64,000 bases of DNA from Rhizobium sp. BK399 (GCF_014194695.1 NZ_JACIAH010000019.1:27588-91587), one strand, 5' to 3'. Positions 17,198-26,490 are shown, numbered from the stretch's first letter. Notes: generated by a model not told the origin, from the letters alone. Numbers and translations: made by a program.

Positions 17198-18928
17198 TTA
17201 CCGCGTTGAAGGCGGAAAGACGGTCGGGAGCTCGGCGGCGGACGGGGCGCAAACGGTGGCGCTCTTCGCCTGACCGGTGAGATAGGTATGCAACTGGGCC
17301 ACGACTTCGGCTCCTTCGCCGATCGCGGCGCCGACGCGTTTGACCGAGCCGGAACGCACGTCGCCGACCGCGAAGACGCCGGGGATGCTGGATTGCAGTG
17401 AGAGCGGTTCTGCGCCGTCGATTGCGGAGGGGATCGCCTGTGGCACGCTCGCACCCGTCTGCACGAAGCCTTTGGCGTCGAGAGAAACGCAGCCGTGCAG
17501 CCACCCAGACTCCGGCTCGGCTCCAAGGAACAAAAACATATGCCGAACCTGCCTTTCCGTTTCCTCACCTGAAACGCGGTTGCGCCACCGGATGCGCTCA
17601 AGCTGTCGTTGCGGTGAACCGCAGAGCGCGATAACCTCCGTGTTCGTCAGCACCTCGATGGTGCTGGCCGCATGTATCCGGTCAATGAGATATTGGGACA
17701 TGCTTTCGGACAGGCTTGCCCCACGCACAACCAGCCAGATCTTGGCGGCGTAGTCGCGCAAGAACACGGCGGCCTGCCCCGCGGAGTTGCCGCCTCCGAC
17801 AAGGACGATTTCTTCGTGCCGGCAAAGCCTTGCCTCGATGGGCGAGGCCCAATACCACACGCCTCGTCCTTCGAACTCGCTTAGATTGGGGATGTCGAGC
17901 CGACGGTAGCGTGCGCCGGACGCAATCACCACGGCCGAAGCCTTGGTTAAGGCCCCGTCCGCGAATTCCAGCATCAGCGGATTTTGATCGCAGTCGAGGC
18001 GTGCGATGGCGGACGGGATCGCCATTTCGGCGCCGAATTTTTGCGCCTGTACATAGGCTCGCCCGGCGAGGTCCCGGCCAGATATGCCGGTCGGGAACCC
18101 GAGGTAGTTCTCGATGCGCGCACTCGCCCCGGCCTGCCCACCGAACGCGTGTGCGTCAAAGACCACGATCGAAAGCCCCTCGGACGCCGCGTAGACGGCG
18201 GTCGCAAGACCGGCGGGGCCAGCCCCGACGATGGCGACGTCGTACGTCCGGTCTCGACCGTCCCTCCGTACCATTCCAAGGGCGCGTGCCAGGTCTGCCT
18301 CACTAGGGTTCTTGAGAATTGTGCCCTTGGGACACACCGCCAGTGGAAGGTCGCTCGGATCCGGCGCATATTTGTCGATGAGATCAGCGGCCTCGCGATC
18401 CCTCGCAGGATCGAGCACCTGATAGGGGTAGGCGTTCCGGGCGAGGAAGCCTTGCAGCCGCACGACATCGGGAGCGTCCTCGGACCCGATCAGCGCGGGT
18501 CCGCCGGCGCCCGCCTCAATAAGGAAGATGCGGCGCAGAATCAAGGCGCGCATGATCCGGTCGCCAAGCTCGGGCTCCGCGATCATGACGCCGCGCAGGT
18601 TCTCGGCCCGAATGACAACGGCCTCGATATCGTCGACCGCGTGAACGTCGACCAGCGCCGGCCGACCGGAAAGCTGTTCCACTTCGGCGACGAAATCACC
18701 TGCAGTCTCTTCCACGATCGGAGCGAGATGTCCCAGCGGGTCGCGCCGCGTCACTTGGGCGCGACCGCTCTTGAGCAGAAACATGCCGGGGGCGATCTCT
18801 CCTGTCAGGAACAGCGGTTGGCCCTTGCTGTAACGCTGCTGGTAGCCGAACCGACAAAGCCGATCGATTTCCGCCCCCGAGAATTTTGGAAACATCCTCT
18901 CATCGCTTGGATCGACCTTCGGCATCAT
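17198..18928 (-). CDS. Cyclic-nucleotide-binding domain / thioredoxin-reductase-like flavoprotein fusion
   Basis: 576 residues. Residues 10-130 form a cNMP-binding domain with a recognisable phosphate cassette (GDFVAEVEQLSGRPALVDVH). About 155-225 form a thioredoxin-like fold with a lone cysteine (AVCPKG). From about 238 comes a two-dinucleotide-domain flavoprotein: GAGPAGLATAVYAASEG, the FAD-side GGQAGASARIENYLGFP, NADPH GGGNSAGQAA, and the C-terminal VFAVGDVRSGSVKRV. The redox CxxC of true thioredoxin reductase is replaced by WYWASPIEARLC, so thioredoxin is probably not the direct disulfide substrate. Start at 18928, with GAGGA upstream. A perfect TTGAC-N4-GTCAA box lies 194 bases upstream. 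Confidence 0.88.
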   Translation of the reverse strand: MMPKVDPSDERMFPKFSGAEIDRLCRFGYQQRYSKGQPLFLTGEIAPGMFLLKSGRAQVTRRDPLGHLAPIVEETAGDFVAEVEQLSGRPALVDVHAVDDIEAVVIRAENLRGVMIAEPELGDRIMRALILRRIFLIEAGAGGPALIGSEDAPDVVRLQGFLARNAYPYQVLDPARDREAADLIDKYAPDPSDLPLAVCPKGTILKNPSEADLARALGMVRRDGRDRTYDVAIVGAGPAGLATAVYAASEGLSIVVFDAHAFGGQAGASARIENYLGFPTGISGRDLAGRAYVQAQKFGAEMAIPSAIARLDCDQNPLMLEFADGALTKASAVVIASGARYRRLDIPNLSEFEGRGVWYWASPIEARLCRHEEIVLVGGGNSAGQAAVFLRDYAAKIWLVVRGASLSESMSQYLIDRIHAASTIEVLTNTEVIALCGSPQRQLERIRWRNRVSGEETERQVRHMFLFLGAEPESGWLHGCVSLDAKGFVQTGASVPQAIPSAIDGAEPLSLQSSIPGVFAVGDVRSGSVKRVGAAIGEGAEVVAQLHTYLTGQAKSATVCAPSAAELPTVFPPSTR

Positions 18929-19381
18929 ATATCCTCACGGGTTCATCTCACGGCCTCGATCGCGCGGCCTTGGTGCGACAAGCAGGTCGGCGAAATTATC
19001 TGCCGTGTCTATCAGCTCGTGCCCAAGTCGATACCGGGGCCCGCCGGCGCGCGTATCGGATCGTCTTCTGACGGCACCACTGAGGTTTTACTAGCGCGAT
19101 GCACGCCGCAACGCATTGACGACCGTCAATTCTAGGAGACGCGCCGCAAAGGGGAACGGGACCGTTCACTGGAACGCGCGATGGATCCGGCTGAACGGCA
19201 GGTCGATTTTTCAGAGCACGTGGCCGGCAGCGACGAGTTGATGCGCTCGCACCGCCTGATCCAACGCAACTCCGCCCGCGATCGGCGCGACCATCTGCCC
19301 TGTTCGATCACCTCGTTCAGCGCCTCCAATTCGGGGGCGCCCGATTGGCCGTTCTAGGAGACGATCTCAATTCGCGCGCTG
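18929..19381. other. Intergenic region with FixK/FNR-type box and two copies of a 12-base word
   Basis: Apart from the box at 19116-19129, the stretch has two copies of TTCTAGGAGACG (near 19131 and 19353) about 220 bases apart. Short frames between them are not convincing. Confidence 0.4.
19116..19129. promoter_or_regulatory. FNR/FixK-type palindrome TTGACGACCGTCAA
   Basis: A perfect TTGAC-N4-GTCAA dyad, matching the consensus of FixK/FNR-class regulators. It is 194 bases upstream of the cNMP-binding flavoprotein gene on the minus strand. Confidence 0.6.
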
Positions 19382-21967
19382 CTACTGGACCGGCTCCAGC
19401 TCGGCCGCAGGCCGGGCCGTGAACCGCGACAGATATGGTGCTGTGCGGCTTATGGACGATCCAGCGACCTCGGCTGGCGTGCCGAACGCCACTACACGGC
19501 CGCCTTCCTCGCCTGCCCCAGGGCCGATATCCATGACCCAGTCGCTGCCGGCGGCGACACGCATGTCGTGCTCCACCACGATGACGGTATTGCCAGATTC
19601 GACGAGCCCGTCAAGTTGCGCGACGAGCCTCTCAACGTCAGCCGGGTGTAGTCCTGTGGTGGGCTCGTCGAGGACGTAGAGCGTGGCGCCGCGCTGAGGC
19701 CGCTGGAGCTCGGAGGCAAGCTTGATCCGCTGTGCCTCGCCGCCGGAAAGCTCCGTGGCCGGCTGGCCAAGTCGCAAATAGCCGAGGCCAACCTGCCGCA
19801 GCACATTGAGGAATCGGCGCACTTGCGCCTCCTCGGCAAAGAAGGCGTAGGCGGCATCTACCGTCATTCCCAGAACTGCGGCGATGTTCTTTTCGCGATA
19901 TTCGATGTCCAAGGTTTGCGCGTTGAAGCGAGCGCCATGACAGGTTGGACACGGTGCATAGACGCTGGGCAAGAACATCAATTCGACGAAAACAAAGCCT
20001 TCTCCCTCGCAGGTCTCGCAACGGCCCTTGGCAACATTGAAGGAAAAGCGTCCAGCGTCATAGTGACGGGCGCGCGCCGACTTCGTCGCCGCGAAAATTT
20101 TGCGAATGTGGTCGAACAGCCCCGTGTACGTCGCGAGATTGGACCGTGGTGTGCGTCCGATCGCTTTCTGGTCGACGACCACCAGGCGCTTGACGTCCTC
20201 CGCCCCGCTCGCGATCCGACCGCGCGGTGTCGTCACGGCAGTCCGCTCGAGCCCGTCGTCTTCATCATCGATCGAGGGGATGGGATGGCCGAGCTGCTTT
20301 GCAATCAATTCCACCAGGACCTGGCTCACCAAGCTCGACTTGCCCGAACCGGAAACGCCAGTCACGGTGGTAAATGCTCCCAACGGAAAATCGACATTGA
20401 GCCCATGGATGTTGTTGCAGTTGACCCCGCGCAGCCGCAACCAGCCCCTGGGTGGGCGCGGCGTTCGGTCTGACACAATAGTGTGGTCGAACAGGTAGCG
20501 GCGAGTTTGCGATTGCTCTGCCTGCTCGAACCCTTGCAGCGGACCGCTGTAGAGCACGCGGCCACCGCGGTCGCCGGCGCCCGGGCCGACGTCGACGATC
20601 CAATCCGCATGGCGGATCACATCGATCTCGTGTTCGACCACGAACAGCGAATTGCCGGAGGCTTTCAATCGATCGAGCGCCGTCATCAGCGCCTCCGTGT
20701 CCGCGGGATGCAGTCCGGCTGAGGGCTCGTCGAGCATGTAGACGACGCCGAACAGATTGGACCGCACTTGGGTTGCAAGTCGCAGGCGCTGCAGTTCGCC
20801 CGGTGACAGCGTCGGGGTGCTTCTCTCCAGTGAAAGATAGCCAAGTCCGAGGTCGAGCAGAACCGCGAGCCGGCCGCCGAGGTCCTCGGCGATCCGCTGC
20901 ACTACCAACGCCTTCTCCGGATGCTGCGCCTTCAGCTTGGTCAGGGTAGCGGCGGTGGCCTCCGCATAGGGGCGCAGGAGGTCAGCGAGCCTTGCCAGTG
21001 GGATCCGCGAAATGTCGGCAATATTGAAGCCGGCGAACTTGACGGAGAGCGCTTCGCGGCGAAGCCGCTTGCCGTGACAGAGCGGGCATTCGGTGCTCAC
21101 CATGTAGCGCGCCACCCGTTTCTTGATCGACGCGCTTTGAGTGGTGGCAAAGGTGTTTAACACATATCGCCTGGCGCTGGAGAAATTGCCGCGGTAACTG
21201 GGCTCCTCCTTGCGCCTGATCGCCCGTCGCGCCTCGTCCGCGTCATACCCGATGTAGACCGGGACCACCGGCTGCTCGTCGGTGTAGAGGATCCAGTCGC
21301 GGGCTTCCTTCGGCAGCTCTCGCCATGGACGATCGACGTCATAGCCCAGCGTAGTCAGCATGTCGCGCAGGTTGCCGCCATGCCAGGCGGGCGGCCAGGC
21401 GGCAATGGCGCGCTCGCGAATGCTTTTGGAATCATCCGGCACCATCGAGCCTTCGGTCGCCTCGTAGACCCGACCGAGTCCATGGCATCGGGGACAGGCT
21501 CCCGCCGGCGTGTTGGGCGAGAAAGCCTCGGAATCGAGATGTACTTGGTGTCGGGGATAATTGCCAGCGCGCGAGTAGAGCATCCGAAGGAGGTTAGAAA
21601 GCGTCGTCACGCTGCCGACGGAAGAGCGCGTGGAAGGCGAGCCGCGCTGCTGCTGCAAGGCCACGGCCGGGGGCAGGCCATCGATTTCGTCGACCTCGGG
21701 AACCGCCATCTGATGAAACAAACGCCGCGCATAAGGCGACACCGACTCGAGATAGCGCCGCTGCGCCTCCGCGTAGAGCGTACCAAAGGCCAGCGACGAC
21801 TTTCCCGAGCCGGAGACGCCGGTGAACACCACAAGGGCATCGCGCGGAATGACGAGATCGATGCTCTTCAAATTGTGCTCGCGTGCTCCACGCACGCGCA
21901 CGAAGCCCCGCGGAGGCTCGTTTGCCGCTTCTTGAGACCGAGGCTTGTTGGTTTCCATCATTCGCAC
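19382..21967 (-). CDS. uvrA: UvrA-family excision ATPase, short UvrA2-type
   Basis: 861 residues, shorter than the usual 940-970 of UvrA, fitting the UvrA2 class that lacks most of the UvrB-interaction region. Two ABC ATPase modules: Walker A TGVSGSGKSSLAFGTLYAEA near residue 50 and TGVSGSGKSSLVSQVL in the second half; signatures LSPGELQRLRLA and LSGGEAQRIKLA; Walker B YVLDEPTTGLHPADV. Zinc-finger cysteines are present (CPRCHG, CPLCHG, CETCEGEG, CPTCHG). UvrA2 proteins recognise damaged or drug-modified DNA and can add resistance to DNA-damaging agents. It stands alone between stress genes. Confidence 0.93.
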   Translation of the reverse strand: MRMMETNKPRSQEAANEPPRGFVRVRGAREHNLKSIDLVIPRDALVVFTGVSGSGKSSLAFGTLYAEAQRRYLESVSPYARRLFHQMAVPEVDEIDGLPPAVALQQQRGSPSTRSSVGSVTTLSNLLRMLYSRAGNYPRHQVHLDSEAFSPNTPAGACPRCHGLGRVYEATEGSMVPDDSKSIRERAIAAWPPAWHGGNLRDMLTTLGYDVDRPWRELPKEARDWILYTDEQPVVPVYIGYDADEARRAIRRKEEPSYRGNFSSARRYVLNTFATTQSASIKKRVARYMVSTECPLCHGKRLRREALSVKFAGFNIADISRIPLARLADLLRPYAEATAATLTKLKAQHPEKALVVQRIAEDLGGRLAVLLDLGLGYLSLERSTPTLSPGELQRLRLATQVRSNLFGVVYMLDEPSAGLHPADTEALMTALDRLKASGNSLFVVEHEIDVIRHADWIVDVGPGAGDRGGRVLYSGPLQGFEQAEQSQTRRYLFDHTIVSDRTPRPPRGWLRLRGVNCNNIHGLNVDFPLGAFTTVTGVSGSGKSSLVSQVLVELIAKQLGHPIPSIDDEDDGLERTAVTTPRGRIASGAEDVKRLVVVDQKAIGRTPRSNLATYTGLFDHIRKIFAATKSARARHYDAGRFSFNVAKGRCETCEGEGFVFVELMFLPSVYAPCPTCHGARFNAQTLDIEYREKNIAAVLGMTVDAAYAFFAEEAQVRRFLNVLRQVGLGYLRLGQPATELSGGEAQRIKLASELQRPQRGATLYVLDEPTTGLHPADVERLVAQLDGLVESGNTVIVVEHDMRVAAGSDWVMDIGPGAGEEGGRVVAFGTPAEVAGSSISRTAPYLSRFTARPAAELEPVQ

Positions 21968-22152
21968 AGACCGATTAAGGAGAGTTCATGGCATCAGGGC
22001 AACGTTTCGACGACAATGGTCGCCATCGATCCGCTCGGCGTCGCGATAGTGTGGGCTGCCCGGGGGCTTCATCGATTCGAGGCTTTGGCAGCCCACGGGC
22101 CGGGTCGCGCTATCGCGGGGCGCTCGGCGTCAATCTTCCGGCGCTCGCCAGT

Positions 22153-23373
22153 TCAACCGGTCGACATCAGCTTGGTCATGTTGTGCGGATCGATCACGAA
22201 TTTTTTGGGCGATCCGTCATTGAAGATTTGATATGCCTCGACTGCCCGTTCTAGCGATATCACTTCGGTGTTTATAAGCGGTGTCAGGTAAGGCATCCTG
22301 TCCCACAGGATGGCCATCATCAGATCGCGGTTGTAGTGCATGACGGGACATTGACCGGCGGTGAATGTGGGCGATTTTACCCAGGCTGCGGGAAAGCCCA
22401 GGGCCATGTAGCCTTTCTTGTTGAGTTCTGTGCGAGCACCGGGATCCAAATTAGTGTAGACGCCGGGGATGCCCATGGCGCCGGCAGGCTTGGTCACTTC
22501 CATCAATGTGTTGATGACGGCTTCCTCCACGTTCTCGGAGCTGCCGTCCGGCCCATACCCGTGGCACTCGAGGCCGACACAATCGACAGACGCGTCGACC
22601 CAGCGAGAGCCCGTGCCGAGGAGTTTCTCAATCTGATCGGCGACGGGGGTGGTGCTTGACGGATCCACGACCTCGTAGCCGGCTTTTTTCACCAGATCGC
22701 GCCTCGCCTCGTTATGGTCGCCGACAATGATGCAAGACGCTCCAAGAAGCTGCGCGCTCGCAGCCGCGCAGCGACCGACCGGCCCGGCGCCGGCAATGTA
22801 CACGGTGGAGCCCGTTCCAACCCGCGCCACGACACAGCCATGATACCCTGTGGGCAAAATATCGGAGAGCAGGGTGAGGTCCCTGATCTTTTCGATTGCC
22901 TGGTCCTTGTCGGGGAATTTCAGCAACTGGAAGTCCGCCCACGGTACCAGCATATATTCGGCTTGGCCGCCCTGCCAGCCGCCGAGATTGAAGCCGTAAG
23001 CGCCACAAAAGCCGAGTTCTTCGTTCGCATTGAGGCATACTTCCGTATGGCGTTCCCTGCAGTTCCGGCATGTGCCACAAGACACGTTGAAGGGCACGGA
23101 GCAGACATCGCCGACCTTGATGCGCTCGACATGCGAGCCCACCTCAACTACCTCGCCGGTGTTCTCATGCCCCATCAGCATCCCCTGCGGGGCCGCGAAG
23201 CGGCCGTTATAGATATGCAGGTCGCTGCCGCAGATGTTTGTCGTAATGATCTTGAGGATGACTGCGTGCTCGATCTTCCTACCCTGCGGGTCCTCGAGCT
23301 TCGGGTATCCTTTGTCCTGGAGTTCCATCTTGTGTGGTTCCAAGAAAGTGATCGCACGATTGCTTGCTGGCAT
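22153..23373 (-). CDS. fdhA: Glutathione-independent formaldehyde dehydrogenase (zinc-dependent, FdhA type)
   Basis: 406 residues from the ATG at 23373, which has a CCAAGGAGA ribosome site 8 bases upstream. The frame extending to 23463 has none. It is a medium-chain dehydrogenase: catalytic zinc ligands in NICGSDLHIY and LMGHENTGEV, structural-zinc cysteines in CGTCRNCRERHTEVC, and an NAD-binding loop AGAGPVGRCAAA. The length and the extra loop after GCVVARVG match Pseudomonas-type FdhA, which oxidises formaldehyde (or dismutates aldehydes) with tightly bound NAD. A TTGAT-N4-GTCAG box is centred about 107 bases upstream of the start. Confidence 0.92.
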   Translation of the reverse strand: MPASNRAITFLEPHKMELQDKGYPKLEDPQGRKIEHAVILKIITTNICGSDLHIYNGRFAAPQGMLMGHENTGEVVEVGSHVERIKVGDVCSVPFNVSCGTCRNCRERHTEVCLNANEELGFCGAYGFNLGGWQGGQAEYMLVPWADFQLLKFPDKDQAIEKIRDLTLLSDILPTGYHGCVVARVGTGSTVYIAGAGPVGRCAAASAQLLGASCIIVGDHNEARRDLVKKAGYEVVDPSSTTPVADQIEKLLGTGSRWVDASVDCVGLECHGYGPDGSSENVEEAVINTLMEVTKPAGAMGIPGVYTNLDPGARTELNKKGYMALGFPAAWVKSPTFTAGQCPVMHYNRDLMMAILWDRMPYLTPLINTEVISLERAVEAYQIFNDGSPKKFVIDPHNMTKLMSTG

Positions 23374-23472
23374 AACTAATCTCCTTGGGGCGATGACGTG
23401 GGTTTTGCCGCTGAAGCATTTGATTGATGCCTTGCGGTGAAGCAGAATAGGCGGAGAAGGCATCGGCCAGCC

Positions 23473-23486
23473 TTGATAACCGTCAG
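23473..23486. promoter_or_regulatory. FNR/FixK-type box TTGATAACCGTCAG
   Basis: TTGAT-N4-GTCAG, one base from a perfect FNR/FixK dyad, about 107 bases upstream of the formaldehyde dehydrogenase start. This is a usual distance for activation when the leader is 40-60 bases. Confidence 0.55.
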
Positions 23487-23608
23487 TATGGATGCGACGT
23501 CCGAAGTTTGTTGACTGTTAAGTTGCCATTCGATCGTTGCGCCTTGGCCCGGAACAACTAAGAGCGACATCGGCAGGCCCTCGCTGGCCGAGCCCTCTGG
23601 TTTGACCG

Positions 23609-24484
23609 TCAAATCATTGGCAGCCCGCGGCGACGCGGACCACGCGGGAAGGCGGCATCGATCCGCGCGATCTCGGCCTGCGACAAATGTATACCGGACG
23701 CGCCGGCATTCTCTTCGACATGCTCGACGCTGGACGCTTTGGGGATCGCGAAGACCCAGGGCCCCCGCGTCAGAAATGCAAGCGCGACCTGGCGCGTGGT
23801 CGCATCATGCGCCTTCGCGATATCCGCGAGCAGGCGGCCGCCGGGCGTGTAATTGCCTGGAAAATCGCCGTGCCCGAACGGACTATACGCGGTGACGGCG
23901 AGACGGTGCTGCTCGCACCAGGGCAATACGGCATGTTCGATCGCGCGCTCCTGCAAATGGTAGAGCACCTGATTGCAGGCAATGCTCGATTCGCCGGCAA
24001 TCTCGCATGCCTTTTCAAGATCCGGAACGTCGAAGTTGCTCACGCCATAGGAGAGTATCTTGCCCTCCTTACAGAGCGCCTCGAAAGCCGCAAACGTGTC
24101 TTCCAGCGGATACGATCCGCGCCAGTGCAGCAGGTAGCAATCCAGCCGGTCGGTCTTGAGGCGGGTGAGCGATCTCTCGCAAGCGATCTTCGTCCCCAGT
24201 CGAGTGGCGTTCTGTGGCAGCACCTTCGAGACCAGGAATACCTCATCTCGTCGGCCCGCGATGGCGTTGCCGACCAGTTCCTCGGTGGCGCCGGTGCCAT
24301 ACATCTCCGCGGTGTCGATGTGGTTCATTCCGAGATCGATGCCTCGTTGCAACGCGGCGATCGCGGAGGCGGGGTCGCCTTCCTCGATGTACCAGGTCCC
24401 CTGGCCGATAATGCTGACCTCGCGATGCAGCGGACCGAGCTGCCGCCTGCTGGTCCGTCCAGTGGACCTGGCATTATGCGGCAT
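23609..24484 (-). CDS. Aldo/keto reductase
   Basis: 291 residues from the ATG at 24484. Upstream codons of the same frame belong to the overlapping DJ-1 gene. It is a (beta/alpha)8 NADPH-dependent carbonyl reductase: catalytic Asp/Tyr in HIDTAEMYGTG, the Lys in FLVSKVLPQ, the His in CYLLHWRG, and the cofactor segment at AIPKASSVEHVEENAGA. It overlaps the end of the DJ-1/PfpI gene by 11 bases, so the two are co-transcribed. Together they suggest reactive-carbonyl detoxification, next to a formaldehyde dehydrogenase. Substrate unknown. Confidence 0.9.
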   Translation of the reverse strand: MPHNARSTGRTSRRQLGPLHREVSIIGQGTWYIEEGDPASAIAALQRGIDLGMNHIDTAEMYGTGATEELVGNAIAGRRDEVFLVSKVLPQNATRLGTKIACERSLTRLKTDRLDCYLLHWRGSYPLEDTFAAFEALCKEGKILSYGVSNFDVPDLEKACEIAGESSIACNQVLYHLQERAIEHAVLPWCEQHRLAVTAYSPFGHGDFPGNYTPGGRLLADIAKAHDATTRQVALAFLTRGPWVFAIPKASSVEHVEENAGASGIHLSQAEIARIDAAFPRGPRRRGLPMI

Positions 24485-25040
24485 GTCGGTGCCCACCAGC
24501 TCCACTGAACAGCTTGATCGTCTCCCGGTTGAATGCCGGAAGATCATCGGGACTGCGGCTCGTGACCAACCCCTTGTCCACAACCACTTCCTGGTCCACC
24601 CAGTCTGCGCCGGCGTTCTTGATGTCGGTTTTGAGCGAGGGCCATGAAGTCATGCGTCGGCCGCGCGCCGCGCCGGTCTCGATCACGGTCCAGGGACCAT
24701 GGCAGATCGCTGCAACTGGCTTTCCGGCATCGAAGAAGGCCTTCGCGAAGCCAACCGCCTTCGAGTCAATGCGAAGCGAATCCGGGTTGATAACGCCACC
24801 CGGCAGCAGCAGAGCGTCGAAATCTTCCGGCTTGGCCTGATCAAGTTCCACATCGACCGGCAACTCTATGCTCCAGTCCGTGAAATTCCACGCCCGTACG
24901 TGTTGATGTTTGGGCGATACGATCTTGGTCGTGGCGCCGGCTTCATCCAGAGCTTTGCGTGGCCCGGTGAGTTCGACCTCCTCGAAGCCGTCGGTGACCA
25001 GGATGGCCACATTGAGTCCTTTGAGGGTGTCTTCTGCCAT
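24474..25040 (-). CDS. DJ-1/PfpI family glyoxalase or chaperone-type protein
   Basis: 188 residues from the ATG at 25040 (AAGGAA upstream), not the longer frame to 25202. The conserved N-terminal VAILVTDGFEEVELTGPRKA carries the active-site glutamate, and the nucleophile elbow is AICHGPWTVIETG. Proteins of this subgroup are related to YhbO/PfpI and are linked to glyoxal detoxification, protein deglycation claims and general stress survival. First gene of a pair with the aldo/keto reductase. An ATGAC-N4-GTCAA box lies about 310 bases upstream. Confidence 0.9.
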   Translation of the reverse strand: MAEDTLKGLNVAILVTDGFEEVELTGPRKALDEAGATTKIVSPKHQHVRAWNFTDWSIELPVDVELDQAKPEDFDALLLPGGVINPDSLRIDSKAVGFAKAFFDAGKPVAAICHGPWTVIETGAARGRRMTSWPSLKTDIKNAGADWVDQEVVVDKGLVTSRSPDDLPAFNRETIKLFSGAGGHRHAA

Positions 25041-25734
25041 GATCGAGTTCCTTTCTGTGTTGAGTAAGCGACCTCTTCCTGGTGTAGTGGGCGCCGTTTT
25101 GCCGGCGAAGTGGCACAAGCTCCCGCCTTTGAGAGCAAGCTGTCGGCGCTCACCGCCAGCGCTGCCCGGATGGCGGGCCCGCGAGCGCGTCAGTGGCGCC
25201 ATGACGATGCAATGCCGCAGGTTGAAGGGACCAACCCACGGTTGGAACAGTACATTCGGAGCCTGAGTTGCACTGGGGATACATATATTCGTAGCTGCTT
25301 CCTCCGACCCCGCGGAAACATTAGCAGCGAAGCGATCCGCCTTAAATGACGCCCGTCAATGCGGTTCACGATTAGAGTTCGCCAATAGCTCCACCTTTGT
25401 AACGCTCATTTGCGAGGGCGTGCGTGACCGTAGCGTTGACAGCGAGCCGAGTCTCGCTGACGTGCGCGGGCGGTGCGTGCCGTCCCCCGTCCTTCAAGGC
25501 AGGGAGGTCGGTTCGAACCTCTCAAGCACTAAGGGGCAGGACCTCGGCTGAGCCGTACCGATTCGGACCATTCATTCGAGTCTTTCTCGCAACACCTAAG
25601 CGGGAACTGCAATTGTGGACCGATTTGGCTGGATTGGAGCGTTTCTATTACGGTATCCTTACGACTGCAAAGTGATTTGCACGAGCGGGACAGCTAGAGA
25701 AAAGCACGTTCGCATCTCCTAAAGCGGGATCCTG
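25041..25734. other. Intergenic region, contains an FNR/FixK-type box
   Basis: No convincing gene. It holds the DJ-1 promoter region, the palindrome at 25346-25359 and a short inverted repeat around GGTTCGAACC near 25510-25528 that resembles a tRNA T-arm but has no surrounding cloverleaf. Confidence 0.5.
25346..25359. promoter_or_regulatory. FNR/FixK-type box ATGACGCCCGTCAA
   Basis: TGAC-N4-GTCA dyad with one outer mismatch. It is about 310 bases from the DJ-1 start (minus) and 380 from the next plus-strand gene, so its target is uncertain. Confidence 0.45.
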
Positions 25735-25983
25735 ATGAACGCGGATATGATAGCCGCCTGGGCGGCGGAAAATGGATTTTATACGGTGGATTCCGGCAAA
25801 TATCGTCGTCATGACAATGCAGGCGTGATCACGATCGAGATAAAGAGAATGTCATTCCTCCTCATCGATGAGAGGCAAGGATCGCGACCGCGCCTCGTAT
25901 CGCGGTTGTTCAAAGACACAACCATCGCAAGCGGGAGCGGCCGCTTGCAGGGCCTTCTTGTGGACCACAATCCCAACGATTGA
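25735..25983 (+). CDS. Small hypothetical protein
   Basis: 82 residues, soluble, with a compact alpha/beta pattern (MIAAWAAENGFYTVDSGKYR, then VITIEIKRMSFLLIDE). The ribosome site is weak. No family recognised. Its composition is protein-like throughout, so I keep it. Confidence 0.5.
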   Translation: MNADMIAAWAAENGFYTVDSGKYRRHDNAGVITIEIKRMSFLLIDERQGSRPRLVSRLFKDTTIASGSGRLQGLLVDHNPND

Positions 25984-26028
25984 GTTCTGAGGTATTGACC
26001 GCAGCCAGTCACCAGGCGGCGGTCGTGG

Positions 26029-26253
26029 CTAACGTTGATGCGGCCCCATGTTCTCGAGCTTGTCTTCCAGCTCGATTTCCTTGGCGACCGATATGCCGTC
26101 CTTGGTGATGCGCGGGGCGTCGAACGACTTGTCTTTAATCACGTTGCGGCCCTTCGGACCGAGCGTAACCTTGACGGCGTTCGAAAGCACATCGACCCCA
26201 CGCAGCATACGTTCAGGCGCGTCGGCGTGGAGTTAGACTTCTTTCGCAGCCAT
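26029..26253 (-). pseudogene. groL: groEL N-terminal fragment
   Basis: Minus-strand ATG at 26253 gives MAAKEV then a stop. The same frame continues as GroEL: ERMLRGVDVLSNAVKVTLGP, then KGRNVIKDKSFDAPRITKDG, and ISVAKEIELEDKLENMG, ending at a stop after about 70 codons. An internal stop and loss of over 85% of the gene make it a relic. Confidence 0.9.
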
Positions 26254-26257
26254 GTCT

Positions 26258-26490
26258 TCAACTCCTCAGGCGACTTTCTTTGCTCCGCGTGGGCCTCGAT
26301 GATCCCATGACGTCGCTTTGCTTCATGATCAGCAGATCCTCGCCACGGATCTTGATTTTGGTGCCCGACCATTTGCCGAACAGGATTCGATCGCCGGCCT
26401 TGACGTCCAGCGCCTGGATCTGGCCCGCGTCGTTACGTTCGCTGGGGCCGACGGTGAAAACCTCGCCTTCCTGCTGGGAGACTCAGCCAA
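26258..26490 (-). pseudogene. groS: groES C-terminal fragment
   Basis: Minus-strand frame with EGEVFTVGPSERNDAGQIQA, then LDVKAGDRILFGKWSGTKIK and GEDLLIMKQSDVMG, which is the GroES C-terminal two thirds. The N-terminal part is missing or out of frame, and the last residues are replaced by a frameshifted tail. It sits directly upstream of the groEL scrap, so this was a groESL operon. Confidence 0.88.

Noticed and set aside
23602..23612. TTGACCGTCAA as another FixK-type box
   Set aside because: The half sites are three bases too close (11 instead of 14 bases), and it lies near the 3' end of the aldo/keto reductase gene.
25505..25530. tRNA T-arm-like sequence around GGTTCGAACC
   Set aside because: No acceptor, D or anticodon arm can be paired around it, and stem and loop lengths do not fit a T-arm.
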